The notes: generated by a model not told the origin, from the letters alone. DNA of 64,000 bases from Komagataeibacter rhaeticus (GCF_003207855.1 NZ_NKTZ01000001.1:124001-188000), one strand, 5' to 3'. Positions 1 to 10,300 are shown, counted from the first letter of the stretch. Made by a program: numbers and translations.

Positions 1-51
1 GGAAGGTATTCGCGCGCAGCGCTACACAGGACAAAGACTGGGAACCAAGGC

Positions 52-443
52 ATGAAAACCACATCCGTGACACAGTCCCGGCCGATGAAGGGCATCCTGC
101 TGGCCGGTGGGTCCGGGACGCGCCTGCATCCTATGACACTGGCAACATCAAAACAGTTTTGAACAAGATGTATCTGGAAGAAGGCACGCTGAATGTTGAC
201 CAGTTGGGACGTGGATGCGCCTGGCTGGATGCCGGCATGCCCGACAGCCTGATGCAGGCCGGTAATTTCGTGCAGACCATTCAGTCACGCCAGGGCATGC
301 TGGTCGGTTCGCCCACCGAAGTTGCGTTCCGCATGGGTTATATAGATCGTGATGCCCTGCTGGCACAGGCCGGGAAGATGGCAAAGACCGAACTGGGTCA
401 CATGCTTCGGTTTGTGGGACTGGAGCATAGTCCCGGGCATTGA
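52..443 (+). pseudogene. rmlA: rmlA remnant (glucose-1-phosphate thymidylyltransferase) with internal deletion
   Basis: An ATG at 52 opens a 36-codon frame carrying the RmlA N-terminal nucleotide-binding motif GILLAGGSGTRLHPMT and then SKQF before a TGA at 160. Directly after, in another frame (159-443), comes a typical RmlA C-terminal end (NKMYLEEG, GRGCAWLDAGMPDSL, AFRMGYIDRD). Intact RmlA is about 290 residues and makes dTDP-glucose from glucose-1-phosphate and dTTP for rhamnose synthesis. Here roughly 165-170 internal residues, including the catalytic centre, are missing and the ends are out of frame. The gene cannot make an active enzyme. It sits at the edge of the polysaccharide region, consistent with decay of a rhamnose pathway. 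The identification rests on remembered family motifs. Confidence 0.85.
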
Positions 444-653
444 CCCTGTTTTTCTGAAATCGCAGTCAGGCTGGCCCGTTGGTCCTGCCGTTGCATTGTG
501 TAGTGCATGACGAAGCCATGAGGCGGGGAGCAGGGTCATACGCGACCTGCCCCCCATGCACGCCATAAAATGCAACTGAGTGTCAGAGGTTGTTTGGAAA
601 GCCTGACCAGAAGATATCTGGCAATCATAAGAAAGTCTTGGATAAAGCGTTTT

Positions 654-1823
654 TCAAACAGCCACTGTGTCATATCCAGGTGTGGATTGGGCACGGAGCA
701 ATTCGGTAAACGCCAGTTGCAGGTGATACAGGGAGGTAGACGGAATTTTGTCGACCTTGGGGCTACCATCAAAACGGCGATGGTCAATCCATGTACCCAA
801 GGGGGCATGGTCCAGATAATGGCGGAACAGGTTATCAACAGTCACGCTGATCTGGGGAGATGTATCCAGTCCGAATGTTTCCATCATCGCAATATGTGCC
901 TTTAACGCTTCCGTCTGGGGCCAGAGGCGGCTGTCTCTGCTCAGGGGGGCACCAGTGGACCTGATCTGGTCATAAATGAGACCAGTGTGCGCGTCGGTGC
1001 CGTGACAGGTGGCAAAGGCATAAAGACGTTGGACATCATCCAGCGTTGCCAGTCCAAGCAGACGGTGTGCACGCACCAGAATCCATACCCATTCCAGCAT
1101 ATGGCCCGGCTCGATAATATGTCCCTCTGCGGAATCCAGCGGCTTCCAGTCGGCAGTGAAAAATTCACGCAGGACACCTGTTTTGCGGTCTATGATATGA
1201 TGCAGGAAAAGATCGGCCACCTGATGCGCCAACGCAGCGAAGCGCGCGTCACCACTGGCATCAAGCATTTCGAGCGCCGCTTCCATGATATGCATATGGG
1301 GGTTCTGCTGTCGTGGCCCGGAAGTGCCCGTATCGGCCAGCCAGCCAAGGCCTCCGGGTGCCTTCAGGTCACTATTCAGGGTGGTGATCACCCCGGCAGC
1401 GCTTTCAATCAATGCCGGGTCGCGCGTCAATCGATAACGCCACGCATGGGCCAGTAGCACGAAGGCCAGATCATAGGCATCGCTGGTCGGGTCAATAATG
1501 ACACCGGTGCGATCCATGCGCCGTGCCCACCCCCCGTCACCACGCCGGGCATGCCTATCGAAAAATTGCCAGCAGTTATCAGAAATTTCGCGTGCGCCAG
1601 GGAGACCCAGAAGAGCGGCCTGTGAAAAGCAGTATAACTGCCGGGCCTGCGCGCGTACGCGCTTGAACGGTGCCCCGCCATCACGACCGGCCAGATCAAG
1701 GTATTCGACAAAGCCACCATGCACCCGGTCCACGCCATGCGCCGCCCAATAAGGCCAGGCATGATCATACAGCCAGGTCTGAACCCGCATGCATTCCTGC
1801 TTCATCCGTGTTCCCGTGCTCAT
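654..1823 (-). CDS. AGE-family N-acylglucosamine 2-epimerase / mannose isomerase-like protein
   Basis: A 389-residue protein of the (alpha/alpha)6-barrel AGE family, whose usual length is about 390-420. Visible family motifs are KRVRAQARQLYCF at residues 54-66, the His-rich NPHMHIMEAALE near 174-185, GHMLEWVWIL near 240-249 with the probable catalytic His241, WPQTEALKAH, and the C-terminal IPSTSLYHL. Members interconvert N-acetylglucosamine and N-acetylmannosamine, or act on mannose, glucose or cellobiose; the substrate cannot be told from sequence. It lies among surface-polysaccharide genes, so supply of a sugar precursor, for example mannose or fructose interconversion, is a reasonable inference. 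It has no signal peptide and is probably cytosolic. An in-frame Met at residue 7 is an alternative start. Confidence 0.8.
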   Translation of the reverse strand: MSTGTRMKQECMRVQTWLYDHAWPYWAAHGVDRVHGGFVEYLDLAGRDGGAPFKRVRAQARQLYCFSQAALLGLPGAREISDNCWQFFDRHARRGDGGWARRMDRTGVIIDPTSDAYDLAFVLLAHAWRYRLTRDPALIESAAGVITTLNSDLKAPGGLGWLADTGTSGPRQQNPHMHIMEAALEMLDASGDARFAALAHQVADLFLHHIIDRKTGVLREFFTADWKPLDSAEGHIIEPGHMLEWVWILVRAHRLLGLATLDDVQRLYAFATCHGTDAHTGLIYDQIRSTGAPLSRDSRLWPQTEALKAHIAMMETFGLDTSPQISVTVDNLFRHYLDHAPLGTWIDHRRFDGSPKVDKIPSTSLYHLQLAFTELLRAQSTPGYDTVAV

Positions 1824-2410
1824 CTGGGAAAATCCATGCCCGATCGGTCAACTGCCGGTTGCCTGACCTGTGGCAGGTTATCCCCGGTGAAGACTGCTCC
1901 TTCAATTCCAACTTACTGCAGTTGCCGCCACGTTCCTATCGGCAGTGCCAATCATGCCCGTATGCGTGTGATCCACATCATAATCTTTCATCCGTGGAAT
2001 TAGCATGCCTGATGCAGGCTTGCACATTGGCGAAATGTGTCATTAAGCCATGAATCATGTTTTTCGAATGTTGGGGTCACAGGCTATGCCATTGGCGTTC
2101 CTGCCTCGCGTAATGTCGCGTCATTCACACGTTTTCTCAGCATAGTCGCCGCATCCAGCGTGCGGATTGTGGTATTCTTTTGCATCAGGTTACTTATTGC
2201 CCAATCTGAGTATTCCCCGAGCGCATGGATCAGTCACGGTAGCCGGGGATACCATCCTTCATTGGATCAGACGTAACTGATGCCATCTGTTTTTGCTGAC
2301 CAGATCGGACTGGGAAGTAGCGGACTGCTTCCCCATAAAGTTTCTGCCTTCATGCAAAATACTCAGGATCAGAATTGCGGATTTTGTATGAACCGTGATG
2401 GGTCTTTTTT
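1824..2410. other. Intergenic stretch without recognisable gene
   Basis: About 590 bases between the AGE-family gene and the insertion sequence. The short frames here have no family features and poor composition. The base composition is more AT-rich than the core of the window. The outer left end of the IS481-type element must lie at or near the right edge, but I could not recognise a convincing partner for its terminal repeat. I see no RNA gene. Confidence 0.4.
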
Positions 2411-3384
2411 CTAATACTGGCAAATGAATTCATATGGGGTGAGCCTGCGCAGTGTCTTGAGCCTGCGAGCGAAATTGTAGGCGACGACGAAATCGCTGAG
2501 GTGCTGGCGCAACCGGTTGTGCGTTTCGTAAAGGAAGCGCTTGACCGTTGCCTCCTTGATCGTCCGGTTCATGCGTTTGACCTGGCCATTCGTCCACGGA
2601 TGTCGGGGCTTTGTCAGGCGATGCTCGATATCGAGGTCGGCACAGGCCACTTCGAAAGAATGGCAACGAAACAGGACGCCATCGGCCTGCATGGCTTTGA
2701 TATCCTCCGGTGTCCATCCGTCGCCGGTCGGATCGGTGAAATGCGTGTCGTTGTCGGTCAGCACGGTATGGATGCGGTATGGAACCGTAGCGGCAAGGGT
2801 GTGCAGGAAGTCACCGGCAATGCGACGTGTTGCTTTCTGGTGCAGTTGGACAAATGCGAATTTCGACGTCCGGTCAACCACCACGAAGAGATAGAGGCGC
2901 CCCATTTCGGTGCGGACTTCGGCGATGTCGATATGAAAATAGCCGATCGGATAAGTCTTGAACTTCGCGCGCTTCGGCTTGTCGCCCTCGGTGTCGCGGG
3001 CAGTCGGCTGATCCCATGGCGCTGAAGACAACGATGCAATGAAGAGCGCGTCAGACGCGGGATCGTCACCTGTAGCGCGTAAAGACAGTCATCCAGGGGC
3101 AATAATGTTGTATGGCGACGGAACGCCACGACGATGCCCTCCCCCTCGATCGACAGGACCGTCGAAAGAGGAGCCTTCGGGCCAGTGCGCCGATCCGCCG
3201 TATCGGGCCGCCCCTTCCATTTGGCAACCGTCTTCGAGTTGATCCCGTAGCGTTTCGCCAGAGCCCTCAGGCTCTCTTGACTATGCTGTATCGCTCGACG
3301 GACTGCCGCTGTCGTCGTGACGTTCCCGTGGTGAACTTGGCCATAGCGCTTCCTTCCACTCTCGTGAAAATAATGCACCATCAC
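2411..3384 (-). pseudogene. IS481-type transposase, frameshifted and with catalytic Glu replaced
   Basis: Two overlapping frames together make one IS481 transposase. The upstream frame (from 3384) has a helix-turn-helix (RRAIQHSQESLRALAKRYG, NSKTVAKWKGR) and continues to LQRHGISRLP. The downstream frame (to 2411) has the rve integrase core: YFHIDIAEVRTE with the first Asp, HTVLTDNDTHF with the second Asp, then WTNGQVKRMNRTIKEATVKR. The frames join near 3000 where one base appears lost between ISRLP and DTEGDKPKR. Family members have NGQVERMNRT or NGKVERFHRT; the Glu is the third catalytic acid and here it is Lys (codon AAA instead of GAA). With both lesions the enzyme should be inactive. Confidence 0.85.
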
Positions 3385-3400
3385 ATCCTGGGGCTAAACA
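2411..3400 (-). mobile_element. IS481-family insertion sequence, degenerate
   Basis: An insertion sequence of about 1 kb carrying one transposase gene on the minus strand. Its upstream outer end appears to be at 3400, where the minus strand begins TGTTTAGCCCCAGG; a TGT start is typical of IS481 ends. The matching downstream inverted repeat was not found next to the stop codon, so the left boundary is uncertain and may be truncated. It lies between a sugar epimerase gene and capsule-export genes, where insertion sequences are common. Confidence 0.7.
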
Positions 3401-3448
3401 TCTATTTTAAGAATTCACACACAATAATATAATAAAAATTCACATGAA

Positions 3449-4096
3449 CTAAAGAGAATGGTAAAGATCGATACCTTCTTCAACACTACTACATTCAATC
3501 ATTTTTTTATTATGTATAACTGCACTTCTGTCACATATTTCTTTAATGAAGTTCATGTCATGAGAAACGATAATCAGTGCCCGATCTGCGCGTTTGGTAA
3601 AAAGTTCATCGCGGCAGCGTTGATAGAAGCGGGCATCGCCAACCATAATTACTTCATCAATAAGATAGCAATCAAATTCGATTACAACAGAAAGCGCAAA
3701 GGCCAGTCGTGCCCGCATGCCAGACGAATATGTTTTTACAGGATCAAGAAGCTGCTTTCCCAGTTCTGAGAAATCATCAACATATTTACGTGTTTTCTTA
3801 TAATCCAGATTATAGATACGGCAGATAAACCGGAGATTATCAAGTCCGCTCAGACTGCCCTGAAACGCGCCGCCAAATGCAAGGGGCCAGGAAACAGACA
3901 TGCTCTGTTCAATCCGGCCCGAGGTTGCCAGTTCAACGCCGCCGATAATCTTGATCAGCGTGGATTTGCCTGCGCCGTTACGTCCCAGAATACCAAGCTT
4001 TTCGCCCCGTTCGATCTGGAAGCTGACACGGTCCAGTATGCGACGGGAGCCTTTGTCGATATGGTAGTCTTTAACGATATCTATACAGCGCAGCAT
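3449..4096 (-). CDS. kpsT: Capsular polysaccharide ABC exporter, ATP-binding subunit (KpsT/Wzt-like)
   Basis: A 215-residue ABC ATPase, the normal KpsT length. It has Walker A GRNGAGKST near residues 38-46, the signature YSSGMRARLAFAL, Walker B CYLIDEVIMVGD, and the switch His in IIVSHD. It is expected to power export of a finished capsule polymer through the KpsM-type permease at 13971-14783. The frame is open to 4174, but that start would overlap the upstream kpsE-like gene by 32 bases; the ATG at 4096, giving MLRCIDIVKDYH, matches how family members begin and leaves 46 bases between genes. The gene ends the minus-strand run of exporter genes. Its codon use is visibly more AT-rich than the window's housekeeping genes, a possible sign of transfer. 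Confidence 0.88.
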   Translation of the reverse strand: MLRCIDIVKDYHIDKGSRRILDRVSFQIERGEKLGILGRNGAGKSTLIKIIGGVELATSGRIEQSMSVSWPLAFGGAFQGSLSGLDNLRFICRIYNLDYKKTRKYVDDFSELGKQLLDPVKTYSSGMRARLAFALSVVIEFDCYLIDEVIMVGDARFYQRCRDELFTKRADRALIIVSHDMNFIKEICDRSAVIHNKKMIECSSVEEGIDLYHSL

Positions 4097-4142
4097 GATG
4101 GATTCTTTTTTGCAAATTACGTCATGAAACGGATCGGACCAT

Positions 4143-5336
4143 CTAGTGCAGATTGCGTTCCTGAGCACTGGCAATAAGAAGCTTGCCCATCACGTACAAC
4201 CCGAGCAGGGACATAAACACGATGCTGAGAACCAGAAGATTGCGGGGGTATTCGGGCCAGTCGGGTGCATTGGGCTGGGCAACTTCATCCACATAGATCA
4301 TCTGCTGGTTGGCCTGCTGCTTGGCAGCTTCAAGCGATGCAACATTACTGGCCAGGATACGCTGCTGCAGTTCGCGTTGTACCATCAGGTCATCATAGCC
4401 GGTAATTTTGGGAACAAGCGACTCATCGGAACCTGTAATCAGTTTGCCGGATTGCTTTATCTGTTCCTCTAAAATGGCAGCCTGTCGCTTGTAGGCGGCA
4501 ATCAGGGGGCTGTTCGGCGCTGATTGCTGCAACTGGTTCAGCTGCATGTTTGTGGAAGTCAGCATGTTCTGCAGATTGGTTACAAAGCTGATCATCGGGG
4601 TAGATTGCCGCAGGGGATCAATCAGGGCCACGACATTACGGTATTCTGCCAGTTTCTGGTTGATTTCGCGCAGCTTCGCCTCTGATGCCTGCACATCAAG
4701 TGAGGTCATATGAATCAGGTTCTCACGCTGGCGCCGATTGATTTCGTTCACCAGGTTTTCGCCAGCATTCAGAAGGGCACGGGCAACATTCTGGGAATCA
4801 GCTGCGCGGAAAGTACGAACCGTCAGAATGGAAATATTGGTTTCCGTATCCTGCTCAACCAGTACATGATTCTGGTAGTATTTATAAAAATGCTCGAAGT
4901 CTTTCTTGAATCCAAGCCCGGACAGACCGGAAAAGCGGGCAATAAAGTCAGCTTCCGGACGTGTGTAGACATCAAGCAGGTTATTCTGCTTGATCAGAAG
5001 TTCGGCTGCGTCGCGGGATTGGAGATAGTCCTGGACTACATATGTATTTTCTGAGGAAACCCCGCCTCCTCCGCCGCTGGATTGCAGGATATTGCTCAGT
5101 GAGATGCCCGACTGTGATGAATGGCCGCGCACCACGAAATGTGCTTCTGATATATATTGAGGTGTAGCGATTAATGTCAGGTACAGTACTGTCAGTAAAG
5201 TCGGTGCAATAACGAATATAATGAAATACAGATTGTCCCGTATCCGGTTCTGAATTCCGCCCAGCAGCCGTGCCAGCACGGAGACATCTTCGGGGCGATA
5301 CGACCCTTCATCAGGAGCATGTAGATCGGTATTCAT
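4143..5336 (-). CDS. kpsE: Capsular polysaccharide export inner-membrane protein (KpsE/CtrB/BexC family)
   Basis: A 397-residue polysaccharide co-polymerase-type protein. A cytoplasmic N-terminus leads to a first membrane helix at about residues 36-58 (NLYFIIFVIAPTLLTVLYL), a large periplasmic domain with coiled-coil-prone stretches (about 200-350, rich in Gln, Leu and Glu), a Pro-rich approach PNAPDWPEYP, and a second helix near 367-389. This is the KpsE/BexC/CtrB arrangement, in which the protein bridges the ABC exporter and the outer-membrane channel. A Gly5 run with flanking Ser occurs near residue 90. The kpsD-like channel gene lies upstream and the ATPase gene downstream on the same strand, so the three probably form one operon. 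Confidence 0.88.
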   Translation of the reverse strand: MNTDLHAPDEGSYRPEDVSVLARLLGGIQNRIRDNLYFIIFVIAPTLLTVLYLTLIATPQYISEAHFVVRGHSSQSGISLSNILQSSGGGGGVSSENTYVVQDYLQSRDAAELLIKQNNLLDVYTRPEADFIARFSGLSGLGFKKDFEHFYKYYQNHVLVEQDTETNISILTVRTFRAADSQNVARALLNAGENLVNEINRRQRENLIHMTSLDVQASEAKLREINQKLAEYRNVVALIDPLRQSTPMISFVTNLQNMLTSTNMQLNQLQQSAPNSPLIAAYKRQAAILEEQIKQSGKLITGSDESLVPKITGYDDLMVQRELQQRILASNVASLEAAKQQANQQMIYVDEVAQPNAPDWPEYPRNLLVLSIVFMSLLGLYVMGKLLIASAQERNLH

Positions 5337-5431
5337 AAAATGGACTTCCGGGAGAGGAGAGAGGAGGGTGTCTTGCTGTAACAGCTATGGAAGGTATTTC
5401 TGATGGTCCTGCTACTTTTTGGGCGCGGCTT

Positions 5432-6763
5432 TTATCTGACAATCCATGCTGCTGCAATTCCCGGTGCAATGACCGTACTGATGAGGCTGAAGAATTTATA
5501 GAATTTGTTACTGGCGGCATTGGCTACATAAATAAGGTCCCTGTCCCGCATAATGAATTTCTGCGCAAGGAAATAGTTGCTGGGGTTCATCATGTCTATC
5601 TGATAAACCACCGGTGCCGTGGGGGCACTTGTGTCAACCGATATGCCCATGCGCTGAAGGACATCCGTGTGCTCGAAACGGAAGAGATAGACGGCATTCG
5701 GGTCGGCGCGTGCATCCGATGGGCCACCGATGAGGGAAATCGCATCCGTCATTGTCAGGATCGGTGTCGGGAACTGGATCTGGTTTACGTGCTCACTCGC
5801 ACCAAACGATGTAAAGGTACGGGGTTCATATGTTAGCTGGACCCGGTCACCCGGCTGCATGACGATATTCTGGCTGGGGTCATCCTCGACGACCTTGAGA
5901 GGGACTTCGGTCACGCGACCATTGCGGGTCAGGCGGACCATATAGTCCTCGTCCATCTGGTTCTGGACCTGATTCTGGGTCTGACTGGCATGTTCCTGTC
6001 CGCCCGCCAGTGCGATGACATCCAGGATATGCTCCCGGTTTGGCGTGAGCGGAATGCGACTGGGGCGCCGGACACCCCCGTAAACCATCACTGAATTGGC
6101 AATATCCGTTGCAATCCGGACCATGACCTGGGGGGCGGCAGATTTCTGCTTCAGCCTGGACTGGATGGCCTGGGCAGCCTGGCTGGCCGTCATGCCGGCT
6201 ACATTGATCTGGCCCACAAACGGAACCTGAACGTTGCCATTACCATCCACGCCCAACAGGGGAATGGGGGAGGGCTGGGCAGCCCCCAGCAGACCATTGC
6301 CGGAACTGCTGCTTGCCGCGCTCATGGCTGAACTGGATGAACCAAAGAGCGCGGTCCCAACTTCATAGACGGCAACCTGAATGACATCGCCGGGGCCAAT
6401 CGTATCATTGGTGCTGGTGCGCATCGGATGGGGATCGGCGCTGTCCAGACTGCTGAAAAGAGGGGGGGCCTCGCTTTGCAGGGATGAGATCAGCTGTGGT
6501 GTAATGGGGATGATGCTATAGCCAACCGCATTTTTTTTTGGATTACGCTGGGAACTGTTGATCCGTGATTCGGTCGGGCCACTATCGGGTAAGGAATTGC
6601 AGCCTGACAGCAGCAGAAGTCCCCCGGTCAGTGCGATGATCCATCTTCTGTTTCGAACATGACGTTGATGTGGCTTCAACTCTTTTGGGAAACAGAAGAT
6701 TGTCAATTTAGCACCGTGTCTGAGAATTATGGCAAAAAACGGTTGGAATCGAAATAACCTCAT
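5432..6763 (-). CDS. kpsD: Capsule polysaccharide export outer-membrane lipoprotein (Wza/KpsD/CtrA type)
   Basis: Outer-membrane polysaccharide export protein. After a hydrophobic segment comes a lipobox LLLLSGC near residue 55, then the export domain signature IGPGDVIQVAVYEVG, followed by SLBB-like repeats (VMVYGGVRRPSRIPL, MQPGDRVQLTY). It would form the outer-membrane channel for the polymer delivered by the KpsM/T/E-type proteins. The start is doubtful: from the ATG at 6763 the pre-lipobox region is about 54 residues, much longer than a usual signal peptide, and a good promoter lies so close that this ATG would be nearly leaderless. An in-frame TTG at 6677-6679 (residue 29) would give a conventional lipoprotein signal. 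The protein is 443 or 415 residues depending on start. Confidence 0.85.
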   Translation of the reverse strand: MRLFRFQPFFAIILRHGAKLTIFCFPKELKPHQRHVRNRRWIIALTGGLLLLSGCNSLPDSGPTESRINSSQRNPKKNAVGYSIIPITPQLISSLQSEAPPLFSSLDSADPHPMRTSTNDTIGPGDVIQVAVYEVGTALFGSSSSAMSAASSSSGNGLLGAAQPSPIPLLGVDGNGNVQVPFVGQINVAGMTASQAAQAIQSRLKQKSAAPQVMVRIATDIANSVMVYGGVRRPSRIPLTPNREHILDVIALAGGQEHASQTQNQVQNQMDEDYMVRLTRNGRVTEVPLKVVEDDPSQNIVMQPGDRVQLTYEPRTFTSFGASEHVNQIQFPTPILTMTDAISLIGGPSDARADPNAVYLFRFEHTDVLQRMGISVDTSAPTAPVVYQIDMMNPSNYFLAQKFIMRDRDLIYVANAASNKFYKFFSLISTVIAPGIAAAWIVR

Positions 6764-6772
6764 GCATCATGC

Positions 6773-6801
6773 ATACTACCAAGAGGCACAGGCACTATCA
6801 A
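6773..6801 (-). promoter_or_regulatory. Predicted sigma-70 promoter for the kpsD-kpsE-kpsT unit
   Basis: On the minus strand TTGATA (6801-6796) is followed after 17 bases by TAGTAT (6778-6773), a close match to the housekeeping consensus. The predicted transcript start would be about 6766, only a few bases before the ATG at 6763, which favours a translation start further into the gene. Predicted from sequence only. Confidence 0.45.
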
Positions 6802-7377
6802 CGGATCGCCTTTTATCAGGTTTTCTGTAGGCTGACCATATGCAGAATACGCATGTTGTATCCATGGGGCCCGGTTAACCAGTGGGTATCATTGCTGCAG
6901 GCATGCAAGAATATGCATCTGCCGATAGGGTGTTCGAAACAGGCCGTGGCGCTTTCGGCCAGACAGGTCGCATAACACTGATTGCCGTTCAGCTGGAAGC
7001 ATCCGATCTGTAGCCCGTTATTCAGAACGCTGCAGAAGCATTGCCTCCTTAAAGGAGTGTGGTTCCTGAAATATTTCATTCATATCAATGCGTTGTATCT
7101 GAATAGTTTCTTACGTCCAGAGGAGTATTGCAGTGACATGCACGACCCTGAAGCGTTTGAACATGCCACACCGTACAAGATCTCTTTAAAGGCGGTTGCC
7201 TCAGGCTGCGACCTGCCCGTAAGGGTTCGGGTATGATCGCCGGCCTGCCGGATGGCTGGCGACATTCATACCTGCATGGTCGGCCCGTTGCATCCGAAGC
7301 CAATGGGGTGGCAGAACAGTCAACCAGCGCAGGGCTATTATAGGTCGGTCACAGCACTGCGCAGGTATGTTGCCTTT
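6802..7377. other. Intergenic stretch upstream of the exporter operon
   Basis: About 575 bases between the end of the giant glycosyltransferase gene and the kpsD promoter. Frames here have no recognisable family features, and none has a convincing ribosome site. It could hold upstream regulatory sites or a small RNA, but I see no specific signature. Composition is intermediate and less GC-rich than the glycosyltransferase gene. Confidence 0.35.
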
Positions 7378-10300
7378 TTAATCGAAACGGTTGCGTGGAT
7401 GATTCCAGTCCAGACGTTTCTGGCGCACCAGTCCGTAAAGCATGTTTTCCAGATTGCGTGCAATGTGTTGCCAGTCATGGGCCATAAGCCAGTCATGCAT
7501 GCCGGCCTGTATGGCGCGGCGTTTTTCCGGGCTTTCCAGTAATGGCGCAATGACTTTTGCCAGCTCATCAGGATCATTGTTATCGGCCCAGGCGACCGCA
7601 CCCTCCAGTTCCGAGAAAATTTTCACGCGGGTGGCGACCAGCGGCACCATGGTGGCAAGCGCGGTCCGTACCGCGCCGCTGGCGGAATCATCACTTTCGT
7701 CATAAGGCAGAACAATTACGTCACAGCCCTCAAGCAGGGTTTCGATTTCTGCTACCGGCAGAAAATCAAGATGCCACTCGATGGCATCTTTAAGACCGGC
7801 TTTTGCCGCCACTTCACGGCAATGGTCGATAACCTGATCATGACTGCCGTCAGGGAAGCGGGCGTTGACCAGCCTCAGTTTCAGGCCCGGCCACTGGCGG
7901 CGCAGTTTTGCAACGGCCTGAATCAGCCTGTCGATCCCCTTGTGACGGAAGAAAAAGCCGTGACAGCCGATAACGGGCGCGTCGTTTCGCTTCAGGATGC
8001 GGGGCCAGGGAGTCTGTTTTGGTGCAAAGGCCCCATGGGGGAAGAGACCCAGATTACGTTGCACGCCCAGACTGACAAGATAGTTCATGTCATCGATATT
8101 GTGCACAAGAACGCGGGACATCTGGTTCAGTCCCTGTACGGTCTGCTCGATTGTCTGTTTGTCGGCACGCCGTAGATTGCGGGCATTATGAAGGATGACG
8201 ACGGTCACGACATCGGAAAGACGTGGGTCCTGCCCCAGTCTGGCCAGTTCGTTCCATGCCATCAGCCCATCCTGATGCTGGATGACCAGCGCTTCAACCC
8301 CGTGCTCCACGGTGGCTGCGGCAACATCGTGTGCTGTGTCCTGAACATAATCCCATACGAGTGTAAAGGCGATGGGATTGCTGTTCTTTTCTGAACGATG
8401 ATCGGAGAAAACAGTAATATTCTGTTGCTGCTCATCGCTCATATGGTCGATCAGGTAATTGGAATACTGCGCAATGCCACATTTTATATTCCAGGTGCTG
8501 ACCCACCCGACCCTGGGCGCTGTCAGGTCCTGCGGCTGGAGCAGGTCACGCACCATGCCACTGAAGCGGCGTACCCATGCGGTATTGTCATTTTCCACAT
8601 TGCCTGCCACCAGCGCCGCCTGACGCCGCTGCTCGATCAATGCGATATTGGCGGGGTCGGTATATTCGCGCAGGGCAGCCGTCAGGTCGTCCACATCCGG
8701 TTCCACCCATAGCGAATGTGAACCTGCGACATGACTGCCGGAACGGGCAAAGGTGAAGCGGATCAGCCTTGCCTGATGCGGCCCGCAGAAATCCCTCTGC
8801 CCCCCGTGGCCGGTCACGATCAGGGGCAGGCCCGCCACCATCGCTTCAAGTGCGGGCAGGTTATAGCCCTCCCCGCGTGTGGGCAGGACCATGACATCAG
8901 CCGTCCTGTAGAACGTCAGCAGTTCCTCTGGTTCCACATCACGATTGATGATCTGGACGGGAGCCATGGCCGGATATTGCCCGCGCAGGGCATCCAGTTG
9001 TTCCTGCACGTCGTTATGGGGGTTGGGGAAGGTCTTGATGACCAGTTCGACATCATCTTTTTTCGTAAAGGCCCTGGCCCATGCGGCAAGCAGGACATCC
9101 ACGCCCTTGCGGGGAAAGCACGACGAGATATGCAGGAAGCGGCGCATCGGCCGGGTAACGGGCTTGCGCTGGCGCGCCAGTGCCCGTAGGGGGTCAAGCT
9201 CAACCGGCTGGCCGATCGTGTCTATGGGCAGGCGGCAGCCGGACAGGCTCAGCGCATCCGTAACGCACTGGGCTGGCGAGATGATCGCATCGAACCCGTT
9301 GGTGAGGGTCTGGACGATATCGGACGGAACGCGGGTTTCCTCCCATGCAAACAGGGAAAGTGCCAGTCGCGGATGCGATGGAGGCGGCATGACCGGCCAG
9401 TGCTGGCTGATGATCACTTCGCGGTTCGGATCGGGCTGTGGCCGTGCGCACAGATCGATCATCAGCTGCTTTTCGTCGGCCGGAACGCCTTCGGTATGGC
9501 TGATGGGGTCGGTCTCGAACGGCAGGAAATGTGTGCGCTTCGGGTAAGCCTGTTCCAGTGTGGTGGCGACGGCACGGTTGATGATTGCGAGGCTGTAGCT
9601 GCCCAGCAGATGACCCATGACGGTATACTGCATCGACACTTCACTGTCCGATGCCGTGATCACCTGCTGGTCTAGTGCCTCCACGGCCTGGTCCACCGTA
9701 GCGGATGCCTTCACCGGGGTAATGGTCCCGGTCTGCTCCCTGTTTTCACAGTCGGCCGGACGGCCTTCCAGCGAGAAAATGCCGAGTGCCCTGCCCTGCC
9801 CGGACAAGCGGCTCAGCAGTTCCGTAAGCTGGATATTTGAGACCTGTTTTTCCCATGCCGATGCGGGAATCACCACGGAGAGCGACTGTTCCGTCGTGGC
9901 TTCCCTGGCCCATTGCAGGATCAGGTCCGCAAGTGCTTTATCGCATCCTGACTGTGCGGCAATCCTGCCAGCGGCGAAATAAAGCGCCGTTGCCCCAAAT
10001 GCCTGGGCCTGCTGCCATGCCGCCTGCGGCTCAAGGGTGGCATACAGGAAATCCAGCCCGATGATGCGGTCCCCCGGACGTGTGGACAGTATTTCATCTG
10101 GCAGGTAGAAATTTCTTATGCCTGCCAGCCTGCCCGTAAACTGGTTGGCAAGCATGAAATGCTCACCCGCGCCATAGACGGCATAAACATCCTTGCCACC
10201 CTGCCGGAACAGGGTGGCAAGCTGCTGCCGTGCCATGGAATCAAGGCGCCGGATGGCGCCAGGCGCGGCATAGGCTGTGACATCAATGAAAAGGCGTGGT

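Noticed and set aside
654-1823. Many plus-strand frames over the AGE-family gene
   Set aside because: They are antisense shadows with no family motifs; the minus-strand frame carries the complete AGE signatures.
2994-3010. Programmed frameshifting in the IS481 transposase
   Set aside because: IS481 members normally use one continuous frame, no slippery heptamer is evident at the junction, and the catalytic Glu is also lost, so a plain loss-of-function shift is simpler.
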